Assembly: GCF_001375555.1 (NCBI RefSeq) | Contig: NZ_CTDZ01000009.1 | Coordinates: 2,659,758-2,723,757 of the forward strand | Direction: 5' to 3' | Length of the DNA: 64,000 nucleotides | Source of the DNA: Numidum massiliense | Lineage (GTDB): Bacteria; Bacillota; Bacilli; Thermoactinomycetales; Novibacillaceae | In this document: in pieces, positions 28,920 to 36,593 of the stretch | How positions within the stretch are numbered: the first letter of the stretch is position 1 | Layout: each line of letters opens with the position of its first letter | Position numbers and translations under genes: made by a program | The notes under the pieces: generated by a model | Told to the model about the DNA's origin: nothing | Databases searched by the model: none | Seen by the model: the letters and a program-made list of their open reading frames with translations, nothing else

Positions 28920-30284
28920 CTATTGACAAATAACACCAAGGTTTCCTTTTTGTTCGCATATTAATGCTTGTAATTGTTTAACATCGACGTCGTGTGGACT
29001 ACATTGCTCGTTCACTGCTAGCGCTGCCGCTATACCAACTGCCTGTCCGACCACCATTGCCGTCGGAGTCACCCTAGCTGAAGCTAAGGCCTCATGAGTT
29101 GCTGAAAGACACCGTCCGGCAACTAACAAATTGTGCACACTGTCATTAATGACACAACGGTAAGGAATATCGTACGAAGTTCCTCGTTCCATTTGAATAA
29201 CATCCAAGTCCCCACCGTCGGGTGAATGAATATCTATCGGGTAAGATCCCCTTGCAATCACGTCATCGAACTTGCGACCTTGGACGACGTCTTCCCCACT
29301 TAAGATGTACTTGCCTACTATACGCCGCGACTCCCGTACACCAATCTGTGTCCCGCAGTTAATGAGTTCAGCGTTTTCAAACCCTGGAATGTCTGATTTT
29401 AGAAATTCGACCACTTCCATTACTTGCCGTCGACCTAAAACTTCCGCGCTGGATAGTGCTTGTCCATCCGTTGCATCGTGCCTGATCACTCGGGTCATAT
29501 TTACCGTCACTTCCCCTTTTGCAGGAAGTTCAAATAACAACACCCGATCCCGTTCAATTGTTAAGCGTTTTTCTCGTTTGGCCTGATTGACGAGGGAGAA
29601 AAAACCAGAGATACCTACCATCGGAAAGCTCTCCCAATCGTCAGCTAAAACGAACTCCTCCGGATGGGCCTTAACGTAAGAACGGACACTGTCAAAATTA
29701 ACCCCGCCCATGCGAAACATCATCGTCATCGGCTGTGCCAGCCCGTCACTCTTCCTCCCTTTTTCATAAGGCACGCCAGCCATCGCCACAACATCCCCAT
29801 CACCGGTGCAATCAATAAAAACGGATGCCTTCACCCTCAAATGACCGCTTTTATTGTATAGGTGAAGCTCTTTTAATTCTCCCGATTTGTCGACGTCCGC
29901 ACCTGTAACGACGGTATGCAACTGTAAAAAAACGTCGCTCTCTTCCGCCATCTCCTGGAGCACGTATTTCATTTTTTCGACATCTACCGGTGTGACAGTC
30001 GGCACAAAACCTACCATATCTGGCACGTGTCCCGGCGTCCCCCCGATCGCTTGTAACCGATCAATCATTTCTTGTGCTAACCCTACAGCCACTTGTTCAT
30101 CACCAGCGTGAAAACTTTGCAACGGACCCACCAGAGCATTCGTAGCCATGCCACCTAGAAACCCATAGCGCTCTATGAGCATCGTTCGCGCACCGTTACG
30201 CGCTGCTGCAATCGCAGCCATGACACCCGAGGGTCCCCCACCCGCAACAACCACATCGAACGCATCGTGCACACTGTTCAACAT
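28920..30284 (-). CDS. FAD-dependent oxidoreductase
   Basis: 454 residues. Rossmann FAD motif VVVAGGGPSGVMAAIAAARN with the acidic residue in MLIERYGFLGG; later DCTGDGDVVAMAGVPYEKG and LLVAGRCLSATHEALASARV close the FAD site. This is the FAD_oxidored (PF12831) group, whose members often occur in carbohydrate or glycan-utilisation clusters in Bacilli and Planctomycetes with unknown substrates. Its start overlaps the TIM-barrel gene stop by 7 nt and it ends 12 nt before the ROK gene. Confidence 0.87.
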   Translation of the reverse strand: MLNSVHDAFDVVVAGGGPSGVMAAIAAARNGARTMLIERYGFLGGMATNALVGPLQSFHAGDEQVAVGLAQEMIDRLQAIGGTPGHVPDMVGFVPTVTPVDVEKMKYVLQEMAEESDVFLQLHTVVTGADVDKSGELKELHLYNKSGHLRVKASVFIDCTGDGDVVAMAGVPYEKGRKSDGLAQPMTMMFRMGGVNFDSVRSYVKAHPEEFVLADDWESFPMVGISGFFSLVNQAKREKRLTIERDRVLLFELPAKGEVTVNMTRVIRHDATDGQALSSAEVLGRRQVMEVVEFLKSDIPGFENAELINCGTQIGVRESRRIVGKYILSGEDVVQGRKFDDVIARGSYPIDIHSPDGGDLDVIQMERGTSYDIPYRCVINDSVHNLLVAGRCLSATHEALASARVTPTAMVVGQAVGIAAALAVNEQCSPHDVDVKQLQALICEQKGNLGVICQ

Positions 30285-30994
30285 TCGTTCGTCCCACCCC
30301 CTATCACACGGTCAATCTCAGTTCGAAAAGCACGCGTTGCCTTATACAGACTATCGACTTCTTTCCCCGTAACGATTGCCCCAATCATAAGCCCTTTAAC
30401 ACCGGCTGCAACTAAACTGCTAACGTCTTTTGTCGTCACTTTGCGCTGGGTGGGAACGACTACTGGTCGTTCACATAACCGAACGATCCGCTCATACAAA
30501 AAAATGTCTCGTAAAGTCAGCGGTGACCCGTATTCTTCTCCGGGAATAACCGACGCTTCTAAGGCATCAATTTGTAAACTTTTGTAACCCTTTCCATAAT
30601 CAATAGGGTCTTCGGAAGAAATCGCTATCATTTTATCGACGCGATTTTGAAGCAACCAGGGCGGGGTGTCGTGAGCGTACAAGGAGATAAAGCCTATCCC
30701 TATTTCTTTTAACCGTTCAATATCAGATTCAGTCACTTTATGTACGCCATCACCTACGACAATACCCGTTAAACGCTTACTTGCCTTTGCTACTAATTGA
30801 GATAGGAAGTCTTCGTTTTCCCGCAATGTGCCGAATGAATTACCACTTGCGCGGTGATCGACATTTATGTGAACTTTTACGATGTCGGCACCACCTTCGA
30901 AAGCCGCCTGTGCAAGATCTAAATCGTTTCGGGGCAAAGATACCATTAACGAAAATGGCTGTTCGGTTAACGTTTTGTATAGACCCAATCTCAT
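30278..30994 (-). CDS. TIM-barrel protein of unknown specificity
   Basis: 238 residues from the ATG at 30994 (AAGGAGG, 7 nt). The strand-end patterns of a phosphate-binding TIM barrel are visible: FEGGADIVKVHINVDH near residue 40, GIVVGDGVHKV, IGFISLYAHD, PVVVPTQRKV, and VAAGVKGLMIGAIVTGKEVD near the end, with the glycine-rich phosphate site in the last motif. It may be an epimerase or lyase acting on a phosphorylated sugar, but I do not recognise the family. First gene of the sugar operon. Confidence 0.75.
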   Translation of the reverse strand: MRLGLYKTLTEQPFSLMVSLPRNDLDLAQAAFEGGADIVKVHINVDHRASGNSFGTLRENEDFLSQLVAKASKRLTGIVVGDGVHKVTESDIERLKEIGIGFISLYAHDTPPWLLQNRVDKMIAISSEDPIDYGKGYKSLQIDALEASVIPGEEYGSPLTLRDIFLYERIVRLCERPVVVPTQRKVTTKDVSSLVAAGVKGLMIGAIVTGKEVDSLYKATRAFRTEIDRVIGGGTNEC

Positions 30995-31006
30995 CACCTT
31001 TCCTCC

Positions 31007-31066
31007 TTAATAAACTTTACTAACTATCTTCGCCACAAGGCTACCCCATATTTTTAAAAAAGTCAA
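31007..31066 (-). promoter_or_regulatory. Sugar operon promoter and ROK-type operator
   Basis: The near-palindrome TTAATAAACTTTACTAA (31007-31023) sits immediately upstream of the first ribosome site. A possible promoter on the minus strand is -35 TTGACT (31061-31066), 17-nt spacer, weak -10 TAGCCT (31038-31043). The operator word matches the one at the divergent promoter. Confidence 0.65.
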
Positions 31067-31167
31067 CCCCGTGATTCAAATATCGATCCATCCCTGTTAG
31101 TCAAGGATTTGTTGAGGAATATAACTTATAAAGCGCTTAATGGTCATATAGTTTTAACAAAACTGTA

Positions 31168-31208
31168 TTGACAATCTCCAATTTGATTAGTAAACTTTAC
31201 TTAGTAAA
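31168..31208 (+). promoter_or_regulatory. Promoter of secreted protein gene with overlapping operators
   Basis: -35 TTGACA (31168-31173), 17-nt spacer, -10 TAAACT (31191-31196). TTAGTAAACTTTACTTA (31187-31203) overlaps the -10, and a second perfect palindrome TTTACTTAGTAAA (31196-31208) overlaps the first. Three alternating AGTAAA half-sites in a row suggest cooperative repressor binding. Same word as at 31007-31023, so the divergent gene and the operon form one regulon. Confidence 0.75.
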
Positions 31209-31247
31209 TTGGGGAAAAATAAACTTTCAAAAATGGAGGCGTTTACT

Positions 31248-32552
31248 TTGTACAAAAAAGTTGGATTAGTCACCCTACTATGCGTTCTTTTATTGAGCAG
31301 TGCCGCCTATGCCAAAAGTAACTTTATTCGTTCCGCCATACCGGAAGAAGTGTTAGAAGAGAATGATCCCGACTTGACCCTGCAATATTCGATACAGATC
31401 GAGAACATTGAAGGCGGTTCCATTAGTAAAATCGAGCCAAACGGTGAAACGACACACCTTGGTGACGTCGTCGTCCCCGCAGAAGGTACATACCAAGCTT
31501 CCGACGGGTTTTGGGCTGCACAATATGCCAAAGCCATCGACGATACGTTCGGAAATGTCGTTGCGACAGGTGTTAACGCGATGCACCTACGCGTCGCGCC
31601 CATGGAGCATTATGATCCCAAAATGGCACAACAAGGCCGCGATGCCGTGTGGAAACCGCGTCTCATTTCCTTACTTCCCGATCGCGAGTACTATAAATCC
31701 GGGCCCGGACCACACCCCGGACGCATTGCTACAAATATTCCCGGAGGAGAAAAATTGTTTGGCGGGGATGCTTCGGCATACGTGAGCTCGCCCGTACAGT
31801 ACAAGAACAGCGAAGGCGAATGGCAGTCGATCGATCACTATTACAGTAACCATTCTTACGATGACGCACCTAAACATTTACGAATCAACGTGTATCAGCC
31901 GAAAACTAAACACGGAAAAATAAAAGCGATGGTTTTTGAAAATAAAGTTGGCGGCGACGTCACGATTGAATATGACCGTGGATATAAGAAGCCGATCGCC
32001 ACAGTCCTACAACGGGTCGAAGGTACGGGACGCTTTGGCGGCTCGGAATACGCGGATGTCGGGCGAGTAAGAGCGAACCACGGGGGCGTTTTAGACTTAT
32101 CGACTTCTCCTAAAGTCGGCTTTACGTGGGACGAGGAGTTGCGTGGCGGTTTTCAGATTGTCCCCGCCAACCACGTCGTTTATTCCCGCTATTTTCTCGA
32201 TCTTAATTACTTGGACCGCCCACAATATATGATTGTAGGGCACCTCGGATCTACGCCTGACCATCTATACAATCCTGTTTACTTTGATGAGACATTAGCC
32301 TATGACCCTCATTTCGAAGCGGTTGCACCCATTTTCAGTAGCTATATTAAACCGAAACAAATCACAACGGAGGTTCATGTCCCTGAACACGCCGCAACTA
32401 AAGTGCAAGAGAAACCAATCAAAGGACAGTCGACACACTTCGTCGTGTCTAAAGACGGAGGGAAAACGTGGCAAGATCCGGAGTCGATTCAGGGATCGCA
32501 TAACGATTCTTTAATCGATGTGACGCATATTAAGGTCATTTTAAACTACTAG
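31248..32552 (+). CDS. Secreted protein of unknown function
   Basis: 434 residues from a TTG at 31248, chosen because GGAGG (31235-31239) lies 8 nt upstream and the product then begins with a clean Sec signal peptide (YKKVGLVTLLCVLLLSS, cleavage after SAAYA). The mature part has no family I recognise. It is rich in Tyr, His and aromatic/Gly patches such as GPGPHPGRIATNIPGG, VGRVRANHGGVLDLS and DRPQYMIVGHLG, which look like a beta-rich carbohydrate-active or binding fold. Shared operators with the sugar operon suggest it acts outside the cell on the same substrate (inference). Confidence 0.85.
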   Translation: MYKKVGLVTLLCVLLLSSAAYAKSNFIRSAIPEEVLEENDPDLTLQYSIQIENIEGGSISKIEPNGETTHLGDVVVPAEGTYQASDGFWAAQYAKAIDDTFGNVVATGVNAMHLRVAPMEHYDPKMAQQGRDAVWKPRLISLLPDREYYKSGPGPHPGRIATNIPGGEKLFGGDASAYVSSPVQYKNSEGEWQSIDHYYSNHSYDDAPKHLRINVYQPKTKHGKIKAMVFENKVGGDVTIEYDRGYKKPIATVLQRVEGTGRFGGSEYADVGRVRANHGGVLDLSTSPKVGFTWDEELRGGFQIVPANHVVYSRYFLDLNYLDRPQYMIVGHLGSTPDHLYNPVYFDETLAYDPHFEAVAPIFSSYIKPKQITTEVHVPEHAATKVQEKPIKGQSTHFVVSKDGGKTWQDPESIQGSHNDSLIDVTHIKVILNY

Positions 32553-32607
32553 AAATAGCCTCTCGGAGATTTGAACCCGATCGCCACCATCGCCAAGGGC
32601 TCACAAA

Positions 32608-32638
32608 GAAGGGATCCGGAAAAAATTAAGATCCCTTC
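32608..32638 (+). terminator. Hairpin downstream of secreted protein gene
   Basis: GAAGGGATC (32608-32616) pairs with GATCCCTTC (32630-32638), 56 nt after the stop. No long U tract follows. Around it (32555-32740) is a longer inverted repeat CTCGGAGA / TCTCCGAG that may mark an old insertion boundary. Confidence 0.55.
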
Positions 32639-32772
32639 TCATTCCGGTAGGAGATCGTCATTCTCCGAGGTCGCACCCCGTTCCCACAGATGGAACAACC
32701 AGGTATAGACCAGATTCACCACGGCTGGGTGCGGCCTCAAGTTTCTATTACTTTTCGAAGGAGGAACATCTA

Positions 32773-33665
32773 TTGAAAAGAAAATCAACATTATTGACAT
32801 TATTGACGTTATTGACGTTTATGATCGTTTTCTCGATTATCATAGGCTGTGATTTTTTGTACGGTTCTGCGGAAGCACTTGAGAAAGTACAAGTGGACAG
32901 TTCAAAAGGAAAGGGAACAGAAAACAGGAACTGGGTCACAGAGGCCAAAACACCACCGACATCGGACGAGCGTTATCCCGTAACCGTATATGAGGACGTG
33001 ACAATTCCGATGCGTGACGGTGTAAAGTTGAAAGGACGTCTATTTCTTCCAGACCTTCCAGAAGGATCGATTCCCAGCATCCTTCTTCCGAACGGCTATG
33101 GACACGGAGAGCCGGGTTCGGGAGGGAATTATTTACCCAATTATCTAGCCGAGCGCGGTTATGCTGTTTTACACCTGAGCATGCGTGGTTCTGGAACTTC
33201 AGAAGGGGAAGCGAATCTCTACCACAAGTATGGACAAGACGGTTATGACGTTGTGGAATGGATGGCAGACCAAGGAGAGATCCCCTGTTAGATTCAACGG
33301 AAGTAACGGGAACGATGGCTCTAAACCTATGGGCCGAGACAAATGCGGCGGACATCGATTTCGTTGTCCAAGTGTCAGATGTTGCTCCCGACGGCACATC
33401 GACTGCGGTGACCGCAGGATACTTGAATGCTCAGCGATCAAAATCGCGTTCCACTCCCGAGCCGATTACTCCAGGGAAAATTGAACCGTACCAAATCGAC
33501 ATATTGCCGACTTCCTACGTCTTTAAAAAAGGTCACCGCATTCGCCTAAGCATTGCGGGTGGAACCAAGGCACACCAAGGACAAGGGAGTCCCCAAGGAC
33601 CCTATCATCTCAAGCGCTACATTTCGTGCCTGTTCAGTACAGTCGTTAGTATAGAACGACCGTAG
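32773..33665 (+). pseudogene. CocE/NonD (X-Pro dipeptidyl-peptidase S15-like) hydrolase remnant
   Basis: A TTG start after GGAGG gives a lipoprotein signal (lipobox IIGC) and the first strands of an S15/CocE alpha/beta hydrolase: IPMRDGVKLKGRLFLPD, SILLPNGYGHGEPG, VLHLSMRGSGTSEGEA, then a stop at 33291. In another frame (about 33292-33665) the C-terminal jelly-roll domain continues: TGTMALNLWAETNAADIDF, GKIEPYQIDILPTSYVFKKG. The middle, including the catalytic serine, is deleted; intact relatives are about twice as long. The signal peptide is encoded by three 9-bp repeats TTATTGACR (32791-32817). Confidence 0.85.
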
Positions 33666-33669
33666 TAAA

Positions 33670-34007
33670 TCACTTTTTCTCGAGGTGATCCTCAATCGGG
33701 CCAAAATTGCAACATACGACAATTAATTCACAACTGCTGGCTGTTAAAAATATCCCCATTGATTGACTTAGTAATTCGGGATCAACCGGGTGAACATGGA
33801 TATGACTCGCCTCCTCGAAGGTGTGAGCTAGTCTGATTAATTCGGTTCCAAGCCCGATCAGGCCATCTTTGCTTAGCGTAGCATGACTCGAGAGTTAGAC
33901 GAAATATCCTTCCCGTTCTTGTACACACTTACCTCACCGACGTTCTCACCTTTTTCCTCAAACTTTTCTACATGCTTAGGGGTTAAATCGACAGTATACT
34001 TTTCCAT
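33670..34007 (-). pseudogene. Frameshifted copy of the 38270-38614 immunity-type gene
   Basis: ATG at 34007 after GGAGGAGTG. The product starts MEKYTVDLTPKHVEKFEEKG and continues ENVGEVSVYKNGKDISS, matching the intact paralogue (ENVGEVRVYKNGKNISS). One base is missing just before CTAAGCAAAGATGG, near 33875, giving an early stop; the rest of the paralogue (GLIGLGTELIRL, QSMGIFLTASSCELIVV) follows in another frame. Confidence 0.85.
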
Positions 34008-34054
34008 ATAATCACTCCTCCTTAAACAGGTAGCAACGGGGAAGACGCGGTTGG

Positions 34055-34489
34055 CTAATCTCGATCGTTTTGATCAAACGATTCCTTTATTTTACTATTG
34101 GGTAAACCTATGGTAACTTCTCCTTCATGGTAAAATTCTATCACATAGCCGACTGATGGAGACAACATAAAAGTATCCCACGATACAGCAGTAATATCAT
34201 CAATTACCTTTACGGCAGAAACTATATCTGTTTTCACGGCTGGATCGTCAGTATAGTTCCACAATAAAACAACTTCCATGTCGCTAATTCCCAATTCATC
34301 CAACCAAGTTGGTATATCACCGTAATACTCTATCTTCCTTTTCACTTTTACCTTTTCCCAATCAATTCTTTGGTAAAAGGTAATAGGAAATAGATCCACT
34401 AATTGACTAAAGTATTGTTTGGTACGCTCGTCAGATAAAACGTCGGCATTTTCACCTAATGCAATAATGCATTCGTCAAAAAGGTTCAA
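34055..34489 (-). CDS. Probable toxin-immunity protein (CDI-immunity-like)
   Basis: 144 residues, acidic, soluble. Features are MNLFDECIIALGENADVLSD, FPITFYQRIDWEKVKVKRK and SDMEVVLLWNYTDDPAVKTD. This pattern (sLFdEC..ALG..a.vLs, then a RIDW motif) is one I associate with immunity proteins next to contact-dependent or LXG toxins. It begins 14 nt after the stop of a toxin C-terminal fragment, the normal toxin-immunity spacing. Confidence 0.65.
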   Translation of the reverse strand: MNLFDECIIALGENADVLSDERTKQYFSQLVDLFPITFYQRIDWEKVKVKRKIEYYGDIPTWLDELGISDMEVVLLWNYTDDPAVKTDIVSAVKVIDDITAVSWDTFMLSPSVGYVIEFYHEGEVTIGLPNSKIKESFDQNDRD

Positions 34490-34502
34490 TTTACCGTACC
34501 TC

Positions 34503-34735
34503 CTACTTATTCAAATTTTTTAATAAAGATTTATACAATTCTTCCGTTCCTTCAAATGGGATACAAATCTTTCTTCCCTTCCCTTTTTTCCCTTTGCGGT
34601 AATCTTCAATATTTATATGCGGCCCCTTTATAAGATCATGGTCTAGACGCCACCTAACTTTCCTATCCGTTGACCGTCTCCCGATAACCTTTTCAAAACC
34701 GGGGCTCTTTTCTAATCTCCCTATATCCTTTTCCG
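34503..34735 (-). pseudogene. Toxin C-terminal fragment (Ntox24-like)
   Basis: An open frame of about 77 codons with no start codon ends at 34503. It contains VRWRLDHDLIKGPHINIEDY and KICIPFEGTEELYKSLLKNL. The sequence D-H-D-x-x-K-G-P-H-I-N resembles the C-terminus of polymorphic toxin type 24 domains (from memory, not searched). It is cut off upstream by the Imm70-like fragment, so only the tail of the toxin remains, yet its immunity gene is intact. Confidence 0.65.
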
Positions 34736-34744
34736 TCTAAGGGC

Positions 34745-34840
34745 CTAATTCTCCAATAATTTCAAACGCAAGATTGAATGCATAAAATCACTTGTTCCAA
34801 CAGGATACCACAAATAATCAACACTAAAACCCGTTGTCAC
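34745..34840 (-). pseudogene. Immunity-70-like N-terminal fragment
   Basis: GTG start (34840) after GAGGTGAG; 31 codons: VTTGFSVDYLWYPVGTSDFM then HSILRLKLLEN and stop. The pattern GF-VDYLWYPVGTSDF-HS is characteristic of Imm70 family immunity proteins, which are several times longer. It follows the toxin fragment at 34851 by 10 nt, the normal toxin-immunity order, and is truncated where the next fragment begins. Confidence 0.6.
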
Positions 34841-34850
34841 TATGCTCACC

Positions 34851-35162
34851 TCATTTAGTAATGAAATTCACCCTGATGTCTTCGTTAGTTTTTTCCCTAA
34901 TCCTTTTCCGTATATCTTTAAGCGTTTTTTTCGAAACATCTTGTTCCCTTACGTCAATCTCAATAATTTGACGTGTATTAGGCGGTAAATCATTCTTGCG
35001 TTTATTAATTTGCTTTGAAACATTATTTACCAGTCGACTTATTCCCCTAGGGTTGGTCACATTATAATTCTTCACCTCGACAGCTGAGCCGCGCCGATGA
35101 CGGCTTGACATGGAGCCTCTGCGGGCATGATTTCCGATCGCGTAAAGGGGAATCTGTATCAA
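34851..35162 (-). pseudogene. Nuclease toxin C-terminal fragment joined to insertion-sequence DNA
   Basis: The last 77 or so residues (34851 to about 35085) read AVEVKNYNVTNPRGISRLVN, then RQIIEIDVREQDVSKKTLKD. The E-V-K in VEVKNYN fits the catalytic core of PD-(D/E)XK restriction-endonuclease-fold toxins. The first 25 codons come from insertion-sequence DNA: 35096-35133 is a 38-bp inverted copy (1 mismatch) of 37993-38030 beside the IS256-type transposase. The toxin core upstream of the junction is lost. Confidence 0.7.
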
Positions 35163-35164
35163 TC

Positions 35165-35624
35165 GTAAGCTCTTTCAGTACTTCGTGGATCGCGCGTTGG
35201 ACTTTAGCCGCGTAACAAATCGAATGCCGTCCTATCGCACTTACGGTAGTCGACGTATCCCCTGTCGAAGACGTTGTGCATCCGGTTCCGTGACAACAAG
35301 TTCATCCATCTGTGCCCGATCAGCAGGTCGTGCTGGCGTAAGAACCGCTTTGTCGGGATAGACACGTCCATCGAAAAACACGACACGCACATGGGCTTTT
35401 ACACCAGCTTTCGTTTGCCTAAACTCTGCCCAACGATACTGTGACAGGCACATAGAAATCGTTGACGAGTCGATCAAATGAATCGGCCCCAAGGTTTCAA
35501 TGGTTCGTTTCTTACCGTACTGCCTCGTGTAAAAGCGTTTACAAAAATGAATAAGGTTATTAAAATACCCGCCACTTAGCTTTGGACAGTTTCTTCCCAT
35601 AACGTAGGCCAATGCTATACGCAA
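35165..35624 (-). pseudogene. IS4-family transposase remnant
   Basis: One frame gives GPIHLIDSSTISMCLSQYRW, FRQTKAGVKAHVRV and LTPARPADRAQMDELVVTEP; another continues with HNVFDRGYVDYRKCD. These are the DDE-region motifs of IS4-type transposases (first Asp in LIDSST, second in FDRGYVDY). At least one frameshift and loss of both ends show it is dead. It lies inside the toxin island between two immunity/toxin remnants. Confidence 0.8.
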
Positions 35625-35715
35625 TATAAACCGTTAACGTCGCTTTTTTTACTACGGCGTTCGCGGCAGGAGATCGTGCCGAAAATTTACCTTTTTTTCA
35701 CAAATGTCCCCAAAA

Positions 35716-36189
35716 TCAAACTGATAATTTATCCTCGATTAGTTCCAATAAAAAATCTCCGAAGTCATTTGCTATAACTTCATTGATTTGCTGGTTTTGG
35801 TCTATCCCTGGTACATAAGAAATAACACTAGGTTCTCCCTTATCAGCACTATTAAAATCAAGACAATAAAGCTCTCCCCATCCTGTATCGTATATCACAA
35901 GAAGATTATTTGGAAGGTTTATTTCCCTTCGTTCCGTTAACGTGAACCAAATTGCATCTGGAACAGAAGAATTTTCAAAGTCTCCGTTAATTATTCCGTA
36001 TATCTCTTCAGATCCAAAGTTACCCGCTCCAAAGGTTAATAAGAAATCCAAGTACGAACCACTAAACATTAACCCTAACACTTCCTCCGCTTTAGAGATC
36101 AAATCACGAGACCGTGGGCCAAAAAAATCAGACCTCTCTTTGTCAGACAAAATAATTTGTTTGGCCTTCTGATAAGTTTCGCTGCTCAT
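35716..36189 (-). CDS. SMI1/KNR4 (SUKH) family immunity protein
   Basis: 157 residues from the ATG at 36189 (AAGGAGG, 7 nt). SUKH-fold features: KAEEVLGLMFSGSYLDFLLT, FGAGNFGSEEIYGI, LPNNLLVIYDTGWGELYCLD. SUKH proteins neutralise many nuclease toxins. It follows the truncated toxin remnant at 36202 by 12 nt, so it is the cognate immunity gene of a toxin whose body is now broken by an IS256 element. Confidence 0.85.
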   Translation of the reverse strand: MSSETYQKAKQIILSDKERSDFFGPRSRDLISKAEEVLGLMFSGSYLDFLLTFGAGNFGSEEIYGIINGDFENSSVPDAIWFTLTERREINLPNNLLVIYDTGWGELYCLDFNSADKGEPSVISYVPGIDQNQQINEVIANDFGDFLLELIEDKLSV

Positions 36190-36201
36190 AAACATTCCTC
36201 C

Positions 36202-36590
36202 TTATTTACTCGAAAATTTTTTCGCCCGCATTTTCCAGTACGCCTTTTTCCAATTTTTAAATTCCTCTGACCCTTAGATAAGCGTTTCGCGTATTTCTTT
36301 ATGGACTCATTCACCTTGCGCTTCGGCATTGTACCTTTCTTCTTTAGGTGATCGCCCATCTTAGAAATTCGCTAAAAGCGACATGCCGACGGATTCCCAC
36401 CACTCAGCTTCGGGCAGTTTTTCGCCTGTACGCGGATCCTTACCTTCAAATGCGCGATAAAAGTCGTTGACGCCACTTATTTCCCCTGCCGCGTTGATGA
36501 CGTCTTCTACAGTTAGTCCGTCGGTTCCTGCCACTTCCGTTCTGACATTAATCGGATGGATCTCTTGGATTTGTCGGATGAAAGGGGGTT
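36202..36590 (-). pseudogene. Polymorphic toxin remnant, cut by IS256 and internal deletion
   Basis: From the IS boundary near 36590 leftward: PFIRQIQEIHPINV, then the pre-toxin block GTDGLTVEDVINAAGEISGV and AEWWESVGMSLLA. Compared with 38626-39726, about 125 bp (the WLKLAK...TLSR linker) are deleted at 36361 with a CG microhomology, shifting the frame. A further short segment ends in EEFKNWKKAYWKMRAKKFSS, the toxin's own C-terminus. The N-terminal third was lost at the IS. Confidence 0.85.
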
Positions 36591-36593
36591 GAG

